64,000 nt of DNA from Diogma glabrata (GCA_963693315.1 OY856188.1:195310322-195374321), one strand, 5' to 3'; counted from the first letter of the stretch, positions 25,217 to 37,396 are shown. Made by a program: numbers and translations. The notes: a model not told the origin generated them from the letters alone.

Positions 25217-26061
25217 ACAATAAATTTGGAAAACAGGATTCCAAAATAAAACACATAATATCACCAAAAACTTCATATAGTATTATATTTAATTATATAA
25301 GAAAAAGGCAAAACACAGTTTAATACACCGCAATACAAGTTTCCTAATTTAAATTTTCATAAAAAAACTACTGAGTAAGATTCTTGTTTTCACAGCTCAA
25401 CTTTAGAGTTGAGTTTCCGTTTTTTCTTTTAAATTTATCAATTGCGACATTTTGTTTATTTTTCTTGTTTTAATTTTCCGTAAGTTAAAAGCCCGGATTT
25501 GTTTGCAAACTTTCTAAGTGAAAGCTAAGTAACACCTCAAGAACACAATTCTAATCAAAAACGCAAACACCGATTGCGACTCCAAATCGCTTTCACTTGG
25601 TTCGGTATTAATGTTTTCGCGAAATAGAGCTTTACTATCTAGAATTAAAAATTTTCTTTTGTTTGAAATATTCACGAATTTAGAAAATGAGATATCGTTT
25701 CTTTTTGTTAGATTCAAAATTTTAAATCAAACTGACTAGAAATCTGTGAAAGCATTCTATAAATAATTTAAACGCAAGGGTGTAAGGGAGATGGTTAATG
25801 AAGCATTCGTATATTCTTCTCTGTTACAGTTTCATTTTCCGTTTATAAAGTTGAAGATCAGTCATATTCGTCACCATGTTATTTTAAAAATTGCAATACG
25901 AAAACTTGTTTAGGTTTTTTATTCTGTTTCATCTTCTTATTGTCAATTATAAATAGAAAGATTCACCCACATATAAATTGCGTTTGTTTTTGCTTCAGGT
26001 ATTAATTTCATAAATGAAATGAAAACTGTTTATGATTTTTTTAACGAAAATAATATGATAA
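25217..26061. other. AT-rich non-coding stretch
   Basis: No gene or repeat is recognised. Confidence 0.4.
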
Positions 26062-28435
26062 AATATGGAGGGGCTGAAATCTGACAGCTCTGAGATATCA
26101 AGACTTCGGTCTGGGTAAAGGATTTTGATATAGTTTTCGGCAAAAACTTTCACGAGGACATGGTTTTTAGTTTTGGGCAGCGATGTATATCAAACATAAC
26201 TCTTTGTTAAAGTACAAGTATTTTTTATATCTGTTTAAAAACTTATTACAAAACTAACATGAAAATATGGAGGGGCTGAAATCTTACAGCTCTGAGATAT
26301 CAAGACTTCGGTCTGGGTTAAGGTTTTTGATATAGTTGTCGGCAAAAAACTTTTATGAGGACATGGTTTTTAGTTTTGGGCAGCGTTGTATATCAAACAT
26401 AACTCTTTGTTAAAGTCCAAATATTTTTTTTAATCTCTGTTTAGAAATTTATTACAAAACTAACACGAAACATCAATACGATGCCGGAAAATTATAAAAG
26501 ATCATAAATTAGCAAAATTTAGTAAAAAGATGATACAATCAGCAAACTACTCAAAAACCTCTCCATTTAGCGTTTCGAGAAAATATTACAAAATCACAAA
26601 TTCATATTTCTTTCAAAATTCCAAAAATATTGTAAAAATTAAATAAAATCAAACTTTTTTCAAAATTCTAAAAATATTCCAAAAATTATTACAAAATCAA
26701 AGATTAAACTTTTTTCAAAAATTCTGAAAATATGGCAAAAATTATACAAAATCAAAAATTGAAACTTTTTTCAAAATTCCAAAAATATTCCGAAAATTAG
26801 AATAAAATCAAATATTTAAACTTTTTCTAAATTCTAATAATATTCCAAAAATTCTTAAAAATTCAAAAATTCAAACTTTTTCCAAAACTCTAAAAATATT
26901 ACAAAAATTATAACAATATCAAAAATTGAAACTTTTTCCAAAATTATAAAAATTATAATAAAATCAAAAATTTAAAATTTTTCAAAATTCTAAAAATATT
27001 CCAAAAATTCTTACAAAATCAAAAATTGAAACTTTTTCAAAATTCCAAAAATATTCAAAAACTATGACAAATTCAAAAATGTCCATGTCCAATTTCATTT
27101 TTAATTATATTTTCAGCAAACTATTCAAAAACCTTCAATTTAGCGATTCGAGAAAATATTACAAAATCACAAATTCATATTTCTTTCAAAATTCCAAAAA
27201 TATTGTAAAAATTATAATAAAATCAAACTTTTTTCAACATTCTAAAATATTCCAAAAATTATTACAAAATCAAAAATTGAAACTTTTTTCAAAATTCCAA
27301 AAATATTCCAAAAATTCTTACAAAATCAAAAATTAAAACTTTTTCCAAAATTCTAAAATTATTGCAAAAATTATTACAAAATCAAAAATACAACCTTTTT
27401 TCAAAATTCCAAAAAAAAATTTAAAAACTATAACATATTAAAAAATTTCCATGTCCAAATTCATTTTCAACTACATTTACGTCATAAAAACAGCTACATT
27501 TTTTCCCCAAAAAATTGGCTAAAAGAAATCATTTTTTGACACGCTTGACATTATTTTTTTGACAAACTTATAATGCCATAATTCTCTATAATAATAATAT
27601 ATTTTCATGTTATAAAAATTATTAAATTAATTTTTTTCCAAAAACTTGGGTAAAAAAATAAATAATCTTTCTTTTGACACACTTGACAACATTTTTTTGA
27701 CAAACTTATAATACCATAGTTCTCAATAATAATAATAAAATTTCATTTCAAACAAAATTTTAATTTAATTTTTTCCAAAAAAATTGGGTAAAAAAATAAA
27801 TAAAAATCTTTTTTTGACACACTTGACAACATTTTTTTGACAAACTTATAATGCCATGGTTCGCAATAATAAAATAAAATTTCATTTCGAACAAAATTTT
27901 AATTTAATTTTTTTCCAAAAAATTGGGTAAAAAATTAAATAAAAATCTTTCTTTTGACACACTTGAAAACATTTTTTTGACAAACTTATAATGCAGTAAT
28001 CTAGATTTTGGTCTCACATACCAATCCCGACCATCAAGATTTCTCCAAATTTAATGTTTCTACTCGTAATCACTTAAAATGATCGATTTTTAAGCAAAAA
28101 ATATGCAAATTTCCATGTTTTGACACACTTGACGATTTTTTGGACACACTTCCGGTACAGTTATCGAACACATCGTCCTTTCGGCTCTTCCCATTGAGTA
28201 AAACCTATTTTTAGAAAAAAAAATTTGAAATCCGTCCAGCGGTTTTCTAGATTTCGTCGGTTGTGACGGCCGGACGGACGGCCGACAGACAGACACACAT
28301 TTTTTTTTTTGTTGCTTTTTTAGAATCAGTAGGTCCTAAAACGTCGAGAAATGCCAAAAAAAGTGGGGGTAAGAATTTCACTTTGAGCTCATGAATGTAA
28401 TACTTAGGTCTTTCAGACCGAAGTAATATCAATAC
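26062..28435 (-). repeat. Composite minisatellite repeat, copy 4 (most complete)
   Basis: It is inverted relative to copies 1-3. The tail block is present twice in tandem (about 26062-26264 and 26265-26480). The minisatellite core is at about 26580-27430. A 138-bp unit with TTGACACACTTGAC and TTTGACAAACTTATAATGCC is repeated four times at about 27500-27990. The conserved head block ends in the hairpin GGTCTTTCAGACC (28407-28419). ACTTCGGTCTG at 26103-26113 and CAGACCGAAGT at 28413-28423 are perfect 11-bp inverted repeats near the two ends. No protein is encoded. Confidence 0.82.
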
Positions 28436-30131
28436 GTTGCCGGAAAATTATAATCAAAATTCCAAAAATATTGTTAAATTAAATAAAATCAAACTTTTTC
28501 AAAATTCCAAAAATATTCCAAAACTAGAATGAAATCAAAAATTTAAACTTTTTCTAAATTCCGATAATATTCCAAAAATTCTTAAAAATTCAAACTTTTC
28601 CAAAATTCTAAAACTATTGCAAAAATTATTACAAAATCAAAAATTAAAACTTTTTTCAAAATTCCAAAAATTATAATAAAATCAAAAATTTAAAATTTTT
28701 CAAAATTCTAAAAATATTCCAAAAATTCTTACAAAATCAAAAAATGAAACTTTTTTCAAGATTCTAAATATGTATATATATAAAATTCAAAAATTCTATT
28801 TTTTTTAAATTCTAAAAATATTGCAAAAATTATAACAAAATCAAAAATTGAAACCTTTTTCAAAATTCCAAAAATATTCCAAAAATTAGAATGAAATCAA
28901 ATATTGAAACTTTTTCTAAATTCCAATAATAATCCAAAATTTCTTAAAAATTCAAACTTTTTCCAAAATTCTAAAAATATTGCAAAAATTATTACAAAAT
29001 CAAAAATTGAAAATTTTTTCAAAACTCCAAAAATCATAATAAAATCAAAAATTAAAAATTTTTCAAAATTCTAAAAATATTCCAAAAATTCTTACGAAAT
29101 CAAAAAATGAAACTTTTTTCAAGATTCTAAATATGTATATATATAAAATTCAAAAATTCTATTTTTTTTAAATTCTAAAAATATTGCAAAAATTATAACA
29201 AAATCAAAAATTGAAACCTTTTTCAAAATTCCAAAAATATTCCAAAAATTAGAATGAAATCAAATATTGAAACTTTTTCTAAATTCCAATAATAATCCAA
29301 AAATTCTTAAAAATTCAAACTTTTTCCAAAATTCTAAAAATATTGCAAAAATTATTACAAAATCAAAAATTGAAAATTTTTTCAGAACTCCAAAAATCAT
29401 AATAAAATCAAAAATTAAAAATTTTTCAAATTCTAAAAATATTCCAAAAATTCTTACGAAATCAAAAATTAAAACTTTTTCCGAAATTCTAAAAATAATG
29501 CAAAAATTATTACAAAATCAAAAATACAAACTTTTTCAAAATTCCAAAAATATTTTAAAAACTATAACAAATTCAAAAATTTCCATGTTCAATTTCATAT
29601 TCAATTACATTTACGTCATAAAAACAGCTACATTTTTTTTCCGAAAAATTGGCTAAAAAATAAATGAAATTATTTTTTGACACAGTTGACAACATTTTTT
29701 TGACAAACTTATAATGCAATAATCTAGTTTTTGATCTCACATACCAATCCCGACCATCAAGATTTCTCCAAATTTAATGTTCCTACTCGTAATCACTTAA
29801 AATGAACGTTTTTTAAGCCAAAAATATGAAAATTTGCTATTTTTGACACACATAATGATTTTTTGACACACTTCCGGTACAGTTATCGAACACAGCGTCT
29901 TTTCGGACCTGTCCCTGGAGTATAACCTATTTTTAGAAAAAAAAATTTTTGAAATCCCTCAGCGGTTTTCCCTGCAGCGTAGGTAATGACGGCAGACAGA
30001 CATTCATTTTTTTTTGCTTTTTTAGAATCAGTAGGTCCTTAAACGTCGAGAAACGTCAAAAAAAGTGGGGGTAAGAATTTCACTTTGAGCTCATGAATGT
30101 AATACTTAGGTCTTTCAGACCGAAGTAATAA
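28436..30131 (-). repeat. Composite minisatellite repeat, copy 5 with 363-bp internal duplication
   Basis: It starts inside the tail block (CAATACGTTGCCGGAAAATT), has a long core, and ends with the head block and hairpin GGTCTTTCAGACC (30109-30121). Within the core a segment of about 363 bp (28741-29103) is repeated almost exactly at 29104-29465. That indicates recent unequal exchange, or possibly an assembly artefact. Confidence 0.82.
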
Positions 30132-30397
30132 ACCAATACAACTAGAAGCATTAAATAAAATCAGATCGTATCAGAGAATATTAACGAAAACGTTTTAATG
30201 TAAAATGCAATTATGTAGATTTTCTGTTGTTTGCTTTAACAAATTTAAAATAAAGGAAATCGATAATGTTATGATGAAAGTGTAACAAGATGATTATGGA
30301 AAATCGTATTGTTGGAGAAGCGATTAGTAGATTAATTAGACGGACAATTAATAATGTAATGTATTGTTGAGAATACTATATCTATTGTTATGCGTGT
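30132..30397. other. Short non-coding stretch
   Basis: Nothing is recognised between the composite repeat and the gypsy RT fragment. Confidence 0.4.
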
Positions 30398-30912
30398 TTG
30401 CAGATGTTGATGCAAAAAACTGATATTGATGGGTGCGATATTGCAAAAACTGCAATTTCAACTCCGTTCGGGTTCTTCGAGTTCGTTCGAATGACTTTTG
30501 GATTGCAAAAACGCTGCGCAGTTCTTCCAGCGGTTTATGCATTCCCTTCTCTGAGACCTAAATTTCTGTTTAATCTACATTGATGGCCTCCTTATTGCGC
30601 TTCTGAAACCTTTGAGTAGCACCTCAAACATCTCACTATTGATTTTGAGCGTCTTTCCAACGCTGGTCTCATTATATCAACGTTGGTAACTGCAACTTTG
30701 CTAAAACCAACGTTAACTTTCTCGGACATTGATTCAACCGCAATTACGAATGTCCCGAAACAGTTATGCAACTCCGTCGTTTTCTTGGAATGATTAACTT
30801 CTACCGTTGATTCATTCCTCACGCTCCAACCAAGCCATCCTCAACGATTTCCTTAAAGGTTCCAAAAAGAATGACAAACGTGTCATTTCATGATCTGAAG
30901 ACTGCAACGAAG
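30398..30912 (+). pseudogene. Gypsy reverse transcriptase fragment
   Basis: The plus-strand reading shows K-T-A-I-S-T-P-F-G-F-F-E-F-V-R-M and then, after a frameshift, Y-I-D-G-L-L-I-A. In an active enzyme this is Y-[IV]-D-D, so the second catalytic Asp is replaced by Gly. Further on it reads L-R-R-F-L-G-M-I-N-F-Y-R and K-G-S-K-K-N-D-K-R-V-I-S. Several stops and frameshifts make it dead. The frame breaks off near 30912; the matching RNase H part starts at about 34600, so about 3.7 kb of other DNA separates the two. Confidence 0.82.
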
Positions 30913-31433
30913 TAGTCTGGTGATCAACGAAGCAGTTGTGTAATTCCCTTGATTTGGAGAAGCACTACTTTCTCACACGCATTGGATTTTAATTAGCGCA
31001 AACCTCTGTAATTATTTTCGTTTTTTTTTAAACATAATTTCTTACAATCATTATTACTTAATAATTTTTTTTATGTAGTTTCCAATTTTAATACCCGGTG
31101 GTTGTAAGAATTCTTGAGTGGGTACAATAACACGAAAAAAAAACAAAAATTTCCCTAATTCGAATTCGCTCTTTTTCCCAAAAGATAAGAGAAATTCATC
31201 AATGGATTACGTCTCGGTTATCGTAGTGACATGAACTTATTGAGTTGCTCTTGCATCATTTTAGAAAAGGTACCTACAATCGTTTCGTAATAAATATTTC
31301 TGTTTACAATTCCCTTCCAAATTTTAGTGCAGTGAAGACCCCTTGAGTGGGTACACATATTTAACGAAAGAGAATGTCCAATAAACAAATTTGTTGTGTT
31401 TATCGATTTGTGATGTAAACACGGCGTGACTTT

Positions 31434-31475
31434 AACTATAAATACGTGGTTGAAGACATAAAGAGCCTTTTAGTC
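31434..31475 (+). promoter_or_regulatory. Possible TATA-type promoter
   Basis: ACTATAAATACGTGG is followed about 30 bp later by TTAGTCG, an arrangement resembling a TATA box with an initiator. The chance of random occurrence in AT-rich DNA is high. Confidence 0.25.
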
Positions 31476-32299
31476 GACTTTTTGGCTAATAAGTTAACAG
31501 TTGTTGTGTTGTTTGACATTTTAGAAGGAAAATGTTTATTTTGTTGTATTTCCTTCCGTGTCAATTTTATTTAAATTTAATTAATTAATTTAAAACAAAA
31601 ATAAAACATAAATATAATTTAATTGAAAGCTAAAATTAAGTTAAACCAAAAAAAAGTGGATATAAGGTTAGTGGAAATTTCCTATAAATGTGTAATGACA
31701 AACAATCAAAACATGTGATGTTTCATGATAATGTAAGAAAAACTAAAACCAGAAAATTCAAACTAACGGAATGTTTGCCTAGTCATAAATAGTTATTTGG
31801 TTGGATGTTCAAATGAAAATTGTGTAAAAAACGATGTACAGCTAGTTAAGATAAATAGTTTTTTTTTTGTTCAATCGTAATTTGTGTAACGAACGATAAT
31901 CAACTTGTTAAAATAAATAGTTAAATTACTATATTAGTTACCAATGTTTTCATGCGGCGATGTGCAGGCTGTGTTATAAAGTCCTGATTCTGTTCATATA
32001 AAACGGCAGATGTAAATTCTGTGATAATTTCTGTGATAGCTAAAGTTTTTGTAAAGTGAACTTATCCATAGATTACGTCCGGAGAAATTTGTTTTTGGAG
32101 ATAATTTACATTGATTGCTCTAACCGCGTGCTCCAAGGACATTCTGTGTGCTGCCGGTATTGGTTGCATTTCCGGAGCAACCATTTTGTTTTGGTTATAA
32201 TATTTCAACACACTTCCGGCTTTGATTATAACAATTTTCACCATTTTGGTCCACCTGAGTGCTGATTATTTGGACGTACTTCCTGAATATCTCCAATTG

Positions 32300-32430
32300 C
32301 CGTCCGCCGCCTAAAATTTTAATTCAACAATTTTCCATTATTGACGTATTCCTGTTTGCTGAACTCACCTAAACGTGATGAAGATGAACTAATTGAACTC
32401 TTGAAGTGGGATCTGGACAAGCCATGGGGT
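32300..32430 (+). other. Exon-like segment with splice donor
   Basis: An open frame of about 38 codons contains D-E-D-E-L-I-E-L-L-K-W-D-L-D-K-P-W and ends at a good donor, G|GTAAGT, near 32430. The composition looks coding, but I do not recognise the protein. Its donor phase does not fit the reading frame of the MSS51-like exon that starts at 32800, so the two need not belong to one gene. Confidence 0.3.
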
Positions 32431-32799
32431 AAGTCATTTTAAATATATATGTATAAGTGTGTGTATGTATGAATGTGTGCGTGAGTGCATGTATGCACGG
32501 GATGTGTAGGTGTGGGTGAATGAACCTATAATTAAAGCTTTGATTATTGTTTCTTGCCGTAAATAAATCGGTAGGTTACCAAGTAGCGGTGTAGGAACAG
32601 ACACATAATATGTATATTATTTTTTGGCTATTTAAATTTTGATTAGTACGTTATTTCATGTGATTTAGTCATTTATTATCAATAATTTATTTTGGAAAAT
32701 ATGAGGGAAACCCCCAAATAATGACTAATGGTTGCAGGGGACCAATTAGCATAAATAATGAAAGTATTCTTTGAATTTATCCAAATCATTTAATTACAG

Positions 32800-33344
32800 C
32801 TAATGATAATGTTTATTATTGCTATAGTGGGTGCTGAGTTTGAAACCGTAGTTATTCTCGGTTTTCCAATTCAAAAAGCATTACCCAAGAAAATAATAAT
32901 AAATTTCACAGGTCCGAAATTATTCATACCAATCTCATCATATAGTATTACAAATAATCCAACTACAGTTACGGTTAATAATTTTCAAGGTAAATATGAA
33001 AATTTTCGTAATAAGGGCTGTCGTTATTCACCACCAAATTTCATCGTTTCGTTTAATTGTGGATTCCTTGAAGTTATGCCTTTGAATAATCGTATCCCAT
33101 GGTATCTTGGTCTAAACCAGATCAGTCAATATAATAACGTTCCAATGTTCTTACTTCTTATACGAAAAATGAAGGAACACTAGATTTGAAAATACTAACG
33201 AGGGTTGGTTCAACAAATAATTTTAATTTTGGTATCTTATCATTGTCGAAAAAGAATCCATTTTTTTGTAATTTTCGATCAATGAAACCAATTGCTAAAA
33301 AAGGGAATGATGATGCAGTTTTTCTTTTATTTATGGTTATGTAA
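32800..33344 (+). pseudogene. MSS51/zf-MYND C-terminal-domain-like exon, frameshifted
   Basis: It follows a plausible acceptor (TTTAATTACAG at 32789-32799). The frame reads I-V-G-A-E-F-E, I-N-F-T-G-P-K-L-F, S-F-N-C-G-F-L-E and P-W-Y-L-G-L. After a single-base frameshift near 33150 it continues T-S-Y-T-K-N-E and N-P-F-F-C-N-F-R, up to a stop at 33342. This motif order matches the C-terminal domain of MSS51 and related zf-MYND proteins, which are found in insects. No MYND zinc finger is present here. The frameshift suggests a pseudogene or a captured fragment, unless it is a sequencing error. Confidence 0.55.
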
Positions 33345-33409
33345 CTATGGCATTCCAACTTTGAACAGTATTATTTTAACTCCTAAAGCTTCAATCTTTC
33401 TTTGATTAC

Positions 33410-33834
<425 letters not shown>

Positions 33835-33880
33835 CATTGTTTTATTTTTTTTACAACAGTTTTTATTTATTAGGTGTATG

Positions 33881-33882
33881 AA

Positions 33883-33912
<30 letters not shown>
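33881..33912. repeat. (GT)n microsatellite, 3' flank of the LINE fragment
   Basis: About 30 bp of GT repeats with one GTAT step. On the minus strand it is ACAY-type sequence directly after the LINE poly(A). Confidence 0.9.
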
Positions 33913-33913
<1 letters not shown>

Positions 33914-34298
33914 TTTTTTTTTTTTCTGTTTTTCGTAGGAAGATGAAACGTTTCAAAAATCCACCTGGAACCCGACTTTCCAGGCGACCACGGGTTCTTA
34001 CCGGGTAAAAACATCTCCCTTGCTCTTGTAGTCCTGTTGTATCCCTGCGGTACCACCAATTAAGGCATTCCTTCGCAGGGCAGGGGGGGGGCAGGGGGGG
34101 GCAGGGGTTGAGTGTAGTACTCTCTCGATTATTATATGTTGTCGTGGTTTCGCTGTGTAGTGTTGAGCATGGCTGCTCTTCGTTCGTCTTGTCTCAGTCG
34201 TTTCATCATACTTGTGATGATCTCATTCGCTATGCCCCGGTTGTCTTTTGAGCTCAGCATAAATTGCATGAGGCTATGCGGAGTGATTGACTCTCCCG
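33913..34298 (-). mobile_element. R1-clade (Waldo-like) LINE tail inserted in a CA repeat
   Basis: On the minus strand the fragment encodes the last part of an ORF2 (S-L-M-Q-F-M-L-S-S-K, M-M-K-R-L-R-Q-D-E-R-R-A-A-M). A G-rich 3' region follows with GGGATACAACAGGACTACAA and ACCCGGTAAGAACCCGTGG, then a poly(A) of about 13. It is bounded on both sides by (CA)n/ACAY repeats (33881-33912 and 34299-34330). Waldo elements of the R1 clade are known to target ACAY repeats. The copy is strongly 5'-truncated (about 385 bp). The family call rests on motif and target, not a search. Confidence 0.68.
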
Positions 34299-34330
34299 TG
34301 TGTGTATGTGTGTGTGTGTGTGTGGGTGTG
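34299..34330. repeat. (GT)n microsatellite, 5' flank of the LINE fragment
   Basis: GT repeat with GTAT and GGGT variants. Together with 33881-33912 it probably was one CA/GT tract duplicated or split by the LINE insertion. Confidence 0.85.
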
Positions 34331-34599
34331 AGTGGATAAAGTGCGCGATTGTGTGAATGGATTGAATTATGGGATTGGACGTGGTGATCGCGGTTCTTTC
34401 GCCTATGGGGTCGCCAGAGTCTAATTTCGTTCATTTGTTTTTTTGTCCTTTTGACCCGTCAGAATATCGTTTTACGCATACATTATGTTTATTTGTGCTG
34501 AAGTAGCAGGATTTCTTTCTCGTCCTAATGGACTGAAGCCAGTTTGGGGCTATTAATACAACCTCACTAGGTACACGGCCTGCTATGCCACTTCGATGT

Positions 34600-36423
34600 T
34601 AATCATCGAAGCAGCGCTTCATTACAAGACGCCATTCAAGCCCTTGACTTATGCAAGCGGCAACTTGGTGAGGCAACAACTCTTTATCACCCCTCACACT
34701 ATGCTCAGGTTGCCGTAATGATTGACGCTTCCGACAAGGCACTTGGCACCGTAGTTCAACAAAAACTTAGCGATTGTTGGATACCTCTTAGTTTCTTCTC
34801 TGTGTGGGTCAATGAAACGCAACAAAAATACAGCGCTTATGATCGTGACTCCTTGCAGCTTACTCTGCAATTAAACACTTCCGGAATCTCCTTGAAGGTA
34901 AAATCTTCACTCTCTTCACCGATCATAAGCCACTCGTCTACGCTTGGTCGCAGAACTCTGTCAAAGCTAGTCCTCGCCGCCAATTAGATTTTATCAGTCA
35001 ATTCATGACTGATATTCGCCCCATTTCTGGAATCGATAATGTAGTCGCCGATACACTTTCTCGTGTCGAGGAAAGAAAACATTAACTACGCTCAGTTCAA
35101 CGATAACGAATTAAAGGAATTAGTGTTTAGCAATTCTAGTGCCAAAACCATTTTATGTGATACCTCTTCTGGTAATTCACGACCCTTTATTGCAAAGCAA
35201 TTTCGTTAATCTGTTTTTGATAGTCTCCACAATTTATCTCACCCAGGCGTCCTAAGTTCTGTCAAACTCCTTACTGAAAAAGTCATTTGGCCGTCCATTA
35301 AAAAGGATGTGCGACAAATGGCACAGAACTGCCTGGCTTGCCAAAAGGCAAAAGTCTCTCCACATTCAATCTTCTTTAGGCAATTATCCTCAAACTTCTC
35401 AGAGATTTTCCGAGATTCACATAGACATGGACATAATTTCCTACCTCTGAGGACAAACGCTATTGTGTCACAATTATTGGCCGTTATACTCGATGGTCTG
35501 AAGCCATTCCTATCTTGGATATCACAGTTGAAACGGTAGCATCAGCTCTCTACTCTAATTGGATTTCTCGCTTTGGAGTGCCTTCAGTAATCGTCACTGA
35601 TCAAGGCTCCCAATTCGAATCCAATTTCTTCAACGAGTTATCAAAACTTGTCGGTTTTGAACGTAAACACACTACAAGCTACAATCCGAGAATGGCCTAC
35701 GACAGAACGGGCACGAAAATTATAGCGTCAATACTACTTGGTTTATGAACCACTTTCCGTGAATACTTCCAATCTTCATCGGCTGAGCTTGTTTACGGTA
35801 CTAACATACGTTTTTTCTGGAGAATTTTTAACCAAAATTCTAACTCCACTCCTCAATCTGATTTCGTTTCACAATTGAAACAACATTTTGATCACCTTCG
35901 TTCGCCATTGCGTCAAGACACACATCTCCTAAAGTTTTCGTCTCCAAAAATCTCCAGTCTTGTTCGCATGTCTTCTTAAGTACTGACTTAGTACAAAGCA
36001 CTACAACCGCTATACGAAGGTCCTTTCCAAGTCATCAGCCGCGATGATAAAAATTTCGTTATATTGACCGTAAAGGTCAACACATTCGACTTTCCATCGA
36101 CAGATTAAAACCTGGCTTTAGAGAACAGTCGTAAGATGATTTAACTCAAAACTCACCTACTTTGAGTACTGATCTCAGTCGCGCAGACGAAACTTCGTCT
36201 TCAACAGATATTGTCCATTCTACCGCTTCGGACTCATTCCAGTATTCCCCTTTACCTCCACAGAAACGAAAAAATGTGACGCTAAAGGCAACTGTATCAG
36301 CTAAAAGGGTTAAATTTGACTCCATTCCGCAACAACAGATATTCCATTCTGCACCCACAATTACGCGAGCAGGCAGAACCACGCGTACTCCTACTCGCAT
36401 CATTCGTGCTGTAGCACAATAAA
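34600..36423 (+). pseudogene. Gypsy RNase H and integrase region
   Basis: The plus-strand reading gives an RNase H domain (I-D-A-S-D-K-A-L-G, Q-Q-K-Y-S-A-Y-D-R, T-D-H-K-P-L-V-Y-A-W, V-V-A-D-T-L-S-R). The integrase zinc domain has two His (N-L-S-H-P-G) and C-L-A-C. The integrase core shows H-I-D-M and T-D-Q-G-S-Q-F-E-S, and a basic C-terminal part follows. Several frameshifts and stops occur (for example after residues near 34900, 35208 and 35440), and the third catalytic Glu is not recognisable near 35700. It is a dead copy, and continues the RT fragment at 30398. Confidence 0.85.
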
Positions 36424-36450
36424 ACTCTATATAGTCTCATCTTCGACGAA

Positions 36451-36467
36451 ACTAGGGGAGGGTGATA
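36451..36467 (+). promoter_or_regulatory. Polypurine tract of the gypsy element
   Basis: ACTAGGGGAGGGTGATA ends just before TGTGGCAATAAC, a typical gypsy PPT-LTR junction about 30 bp after the pol frame's end. Confidence 0.7.
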
Positions 36468-36900
36468 TGTGGCAATAACTAACTAACTAACAATAACGAT
36501 TCGATAGCTTCCAATTACATTATATATAACAATTCCAACAAACAAAAACTTCTTCACGCACCGCATGCGTTATACATTTAATGCAATCAATTACTGTGAA
36601 TCAGCCATAAAAAGATAAAGAAAGGTTGCCGGTATTGAAAAACGCAGGTCAGCAGTTAAGTTGTCTTTTTCATCTGTCACCTTACTCCAAATAATTCAGT
36701 TCGATTACCACGCGTTTTTCTTATGTTGATTCTAACAAAAATTTTACTAAAATCTTAAACAATTAAACTTGTATAAAATAATAATTATATTAACTCCAAT
36801 AAAATTATATTAAATATAGTTCTATCGCAAAATATTGTTATTTATTATTACTTGATGTATGTTGTAAAGGTTAAATCAAAATTCACGAAACTGGAAATAA
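36468..36900 (+). repeat. Putative 3' LTR of the gypsy element
   Basis: It starts TGTGGCAATAAC after the polypurine tract. No partner LTR is in the window, so the end coordinate is a guess. The sequence to about 36900 is AT-rich with AATAAA-like signals. Confidence 0.4.
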
Positions 36901-37396
36901 ATAATTGAAAAATTTACATTTACATTTGTTGGTTATTTAGTGAAAAAGCAGAGTCGTTAGTAAACAATGCAAGTGAGACTTAAGAAAATAAAACGCCGAT
37001 CAATAACAGTGTTAATAAATCCCTGCAAGTTTTGAGATATCATCTGGAAAAAAACAAGAAATAGCTCATTTGGACTGCACTTCAACTCCATCAGCAACAA
37101 ACAAATTTCTGGACATATAACTCAACGCCACTAGCAGCTTCTGGACAATTCTAATAGCTACCAGAAGTAGGCTTTGAAAAGTGGTTTTTGTAAAATAAAA
37201 TTTCAATTATGGGCCAATTGGATCAAATAACCTCAACCACGGGAAATATTGTCATACGAAAAAATTTTAATTTCACATAAAAAGTATTTATTGTTTATAG
37301 CCAATTAATTTTTTTTATTTATTACCAAAATTTTCGATCAATTTTCTTGTTCTTTGTCAAGGGCTTTTGTTTTATTCAAAAAAAACTGTTTGAAAC
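36901..37396. other. Non-coding stretch
   Basis: No gene is seen; part may still be LTR. Confidence 0.3.

Noticed and set aside
28090..28432. Open frames with V-C-R-P-S-V-R-P-S type sequence in the head block of the composite repeat
   Set aside because: They come from the GGCCGGACGGACGG repeat part of the head block and are not conserved as frames in copies 3, 5 and 6.
26580..29650. Asn/Lys/Ile/Phe-rich open frames in the minisatellite cores (also 15963-16247)
   Set aside because: They follow from the AT-rich 55-60 bp units and differ in every copy.
36146..36422. Two overlapping opposite-strand frames near the end of the gypsy element
   Set aside because: The plus-strand one is the tail of the pol polyprotein; the minus-strand one is its shadow.
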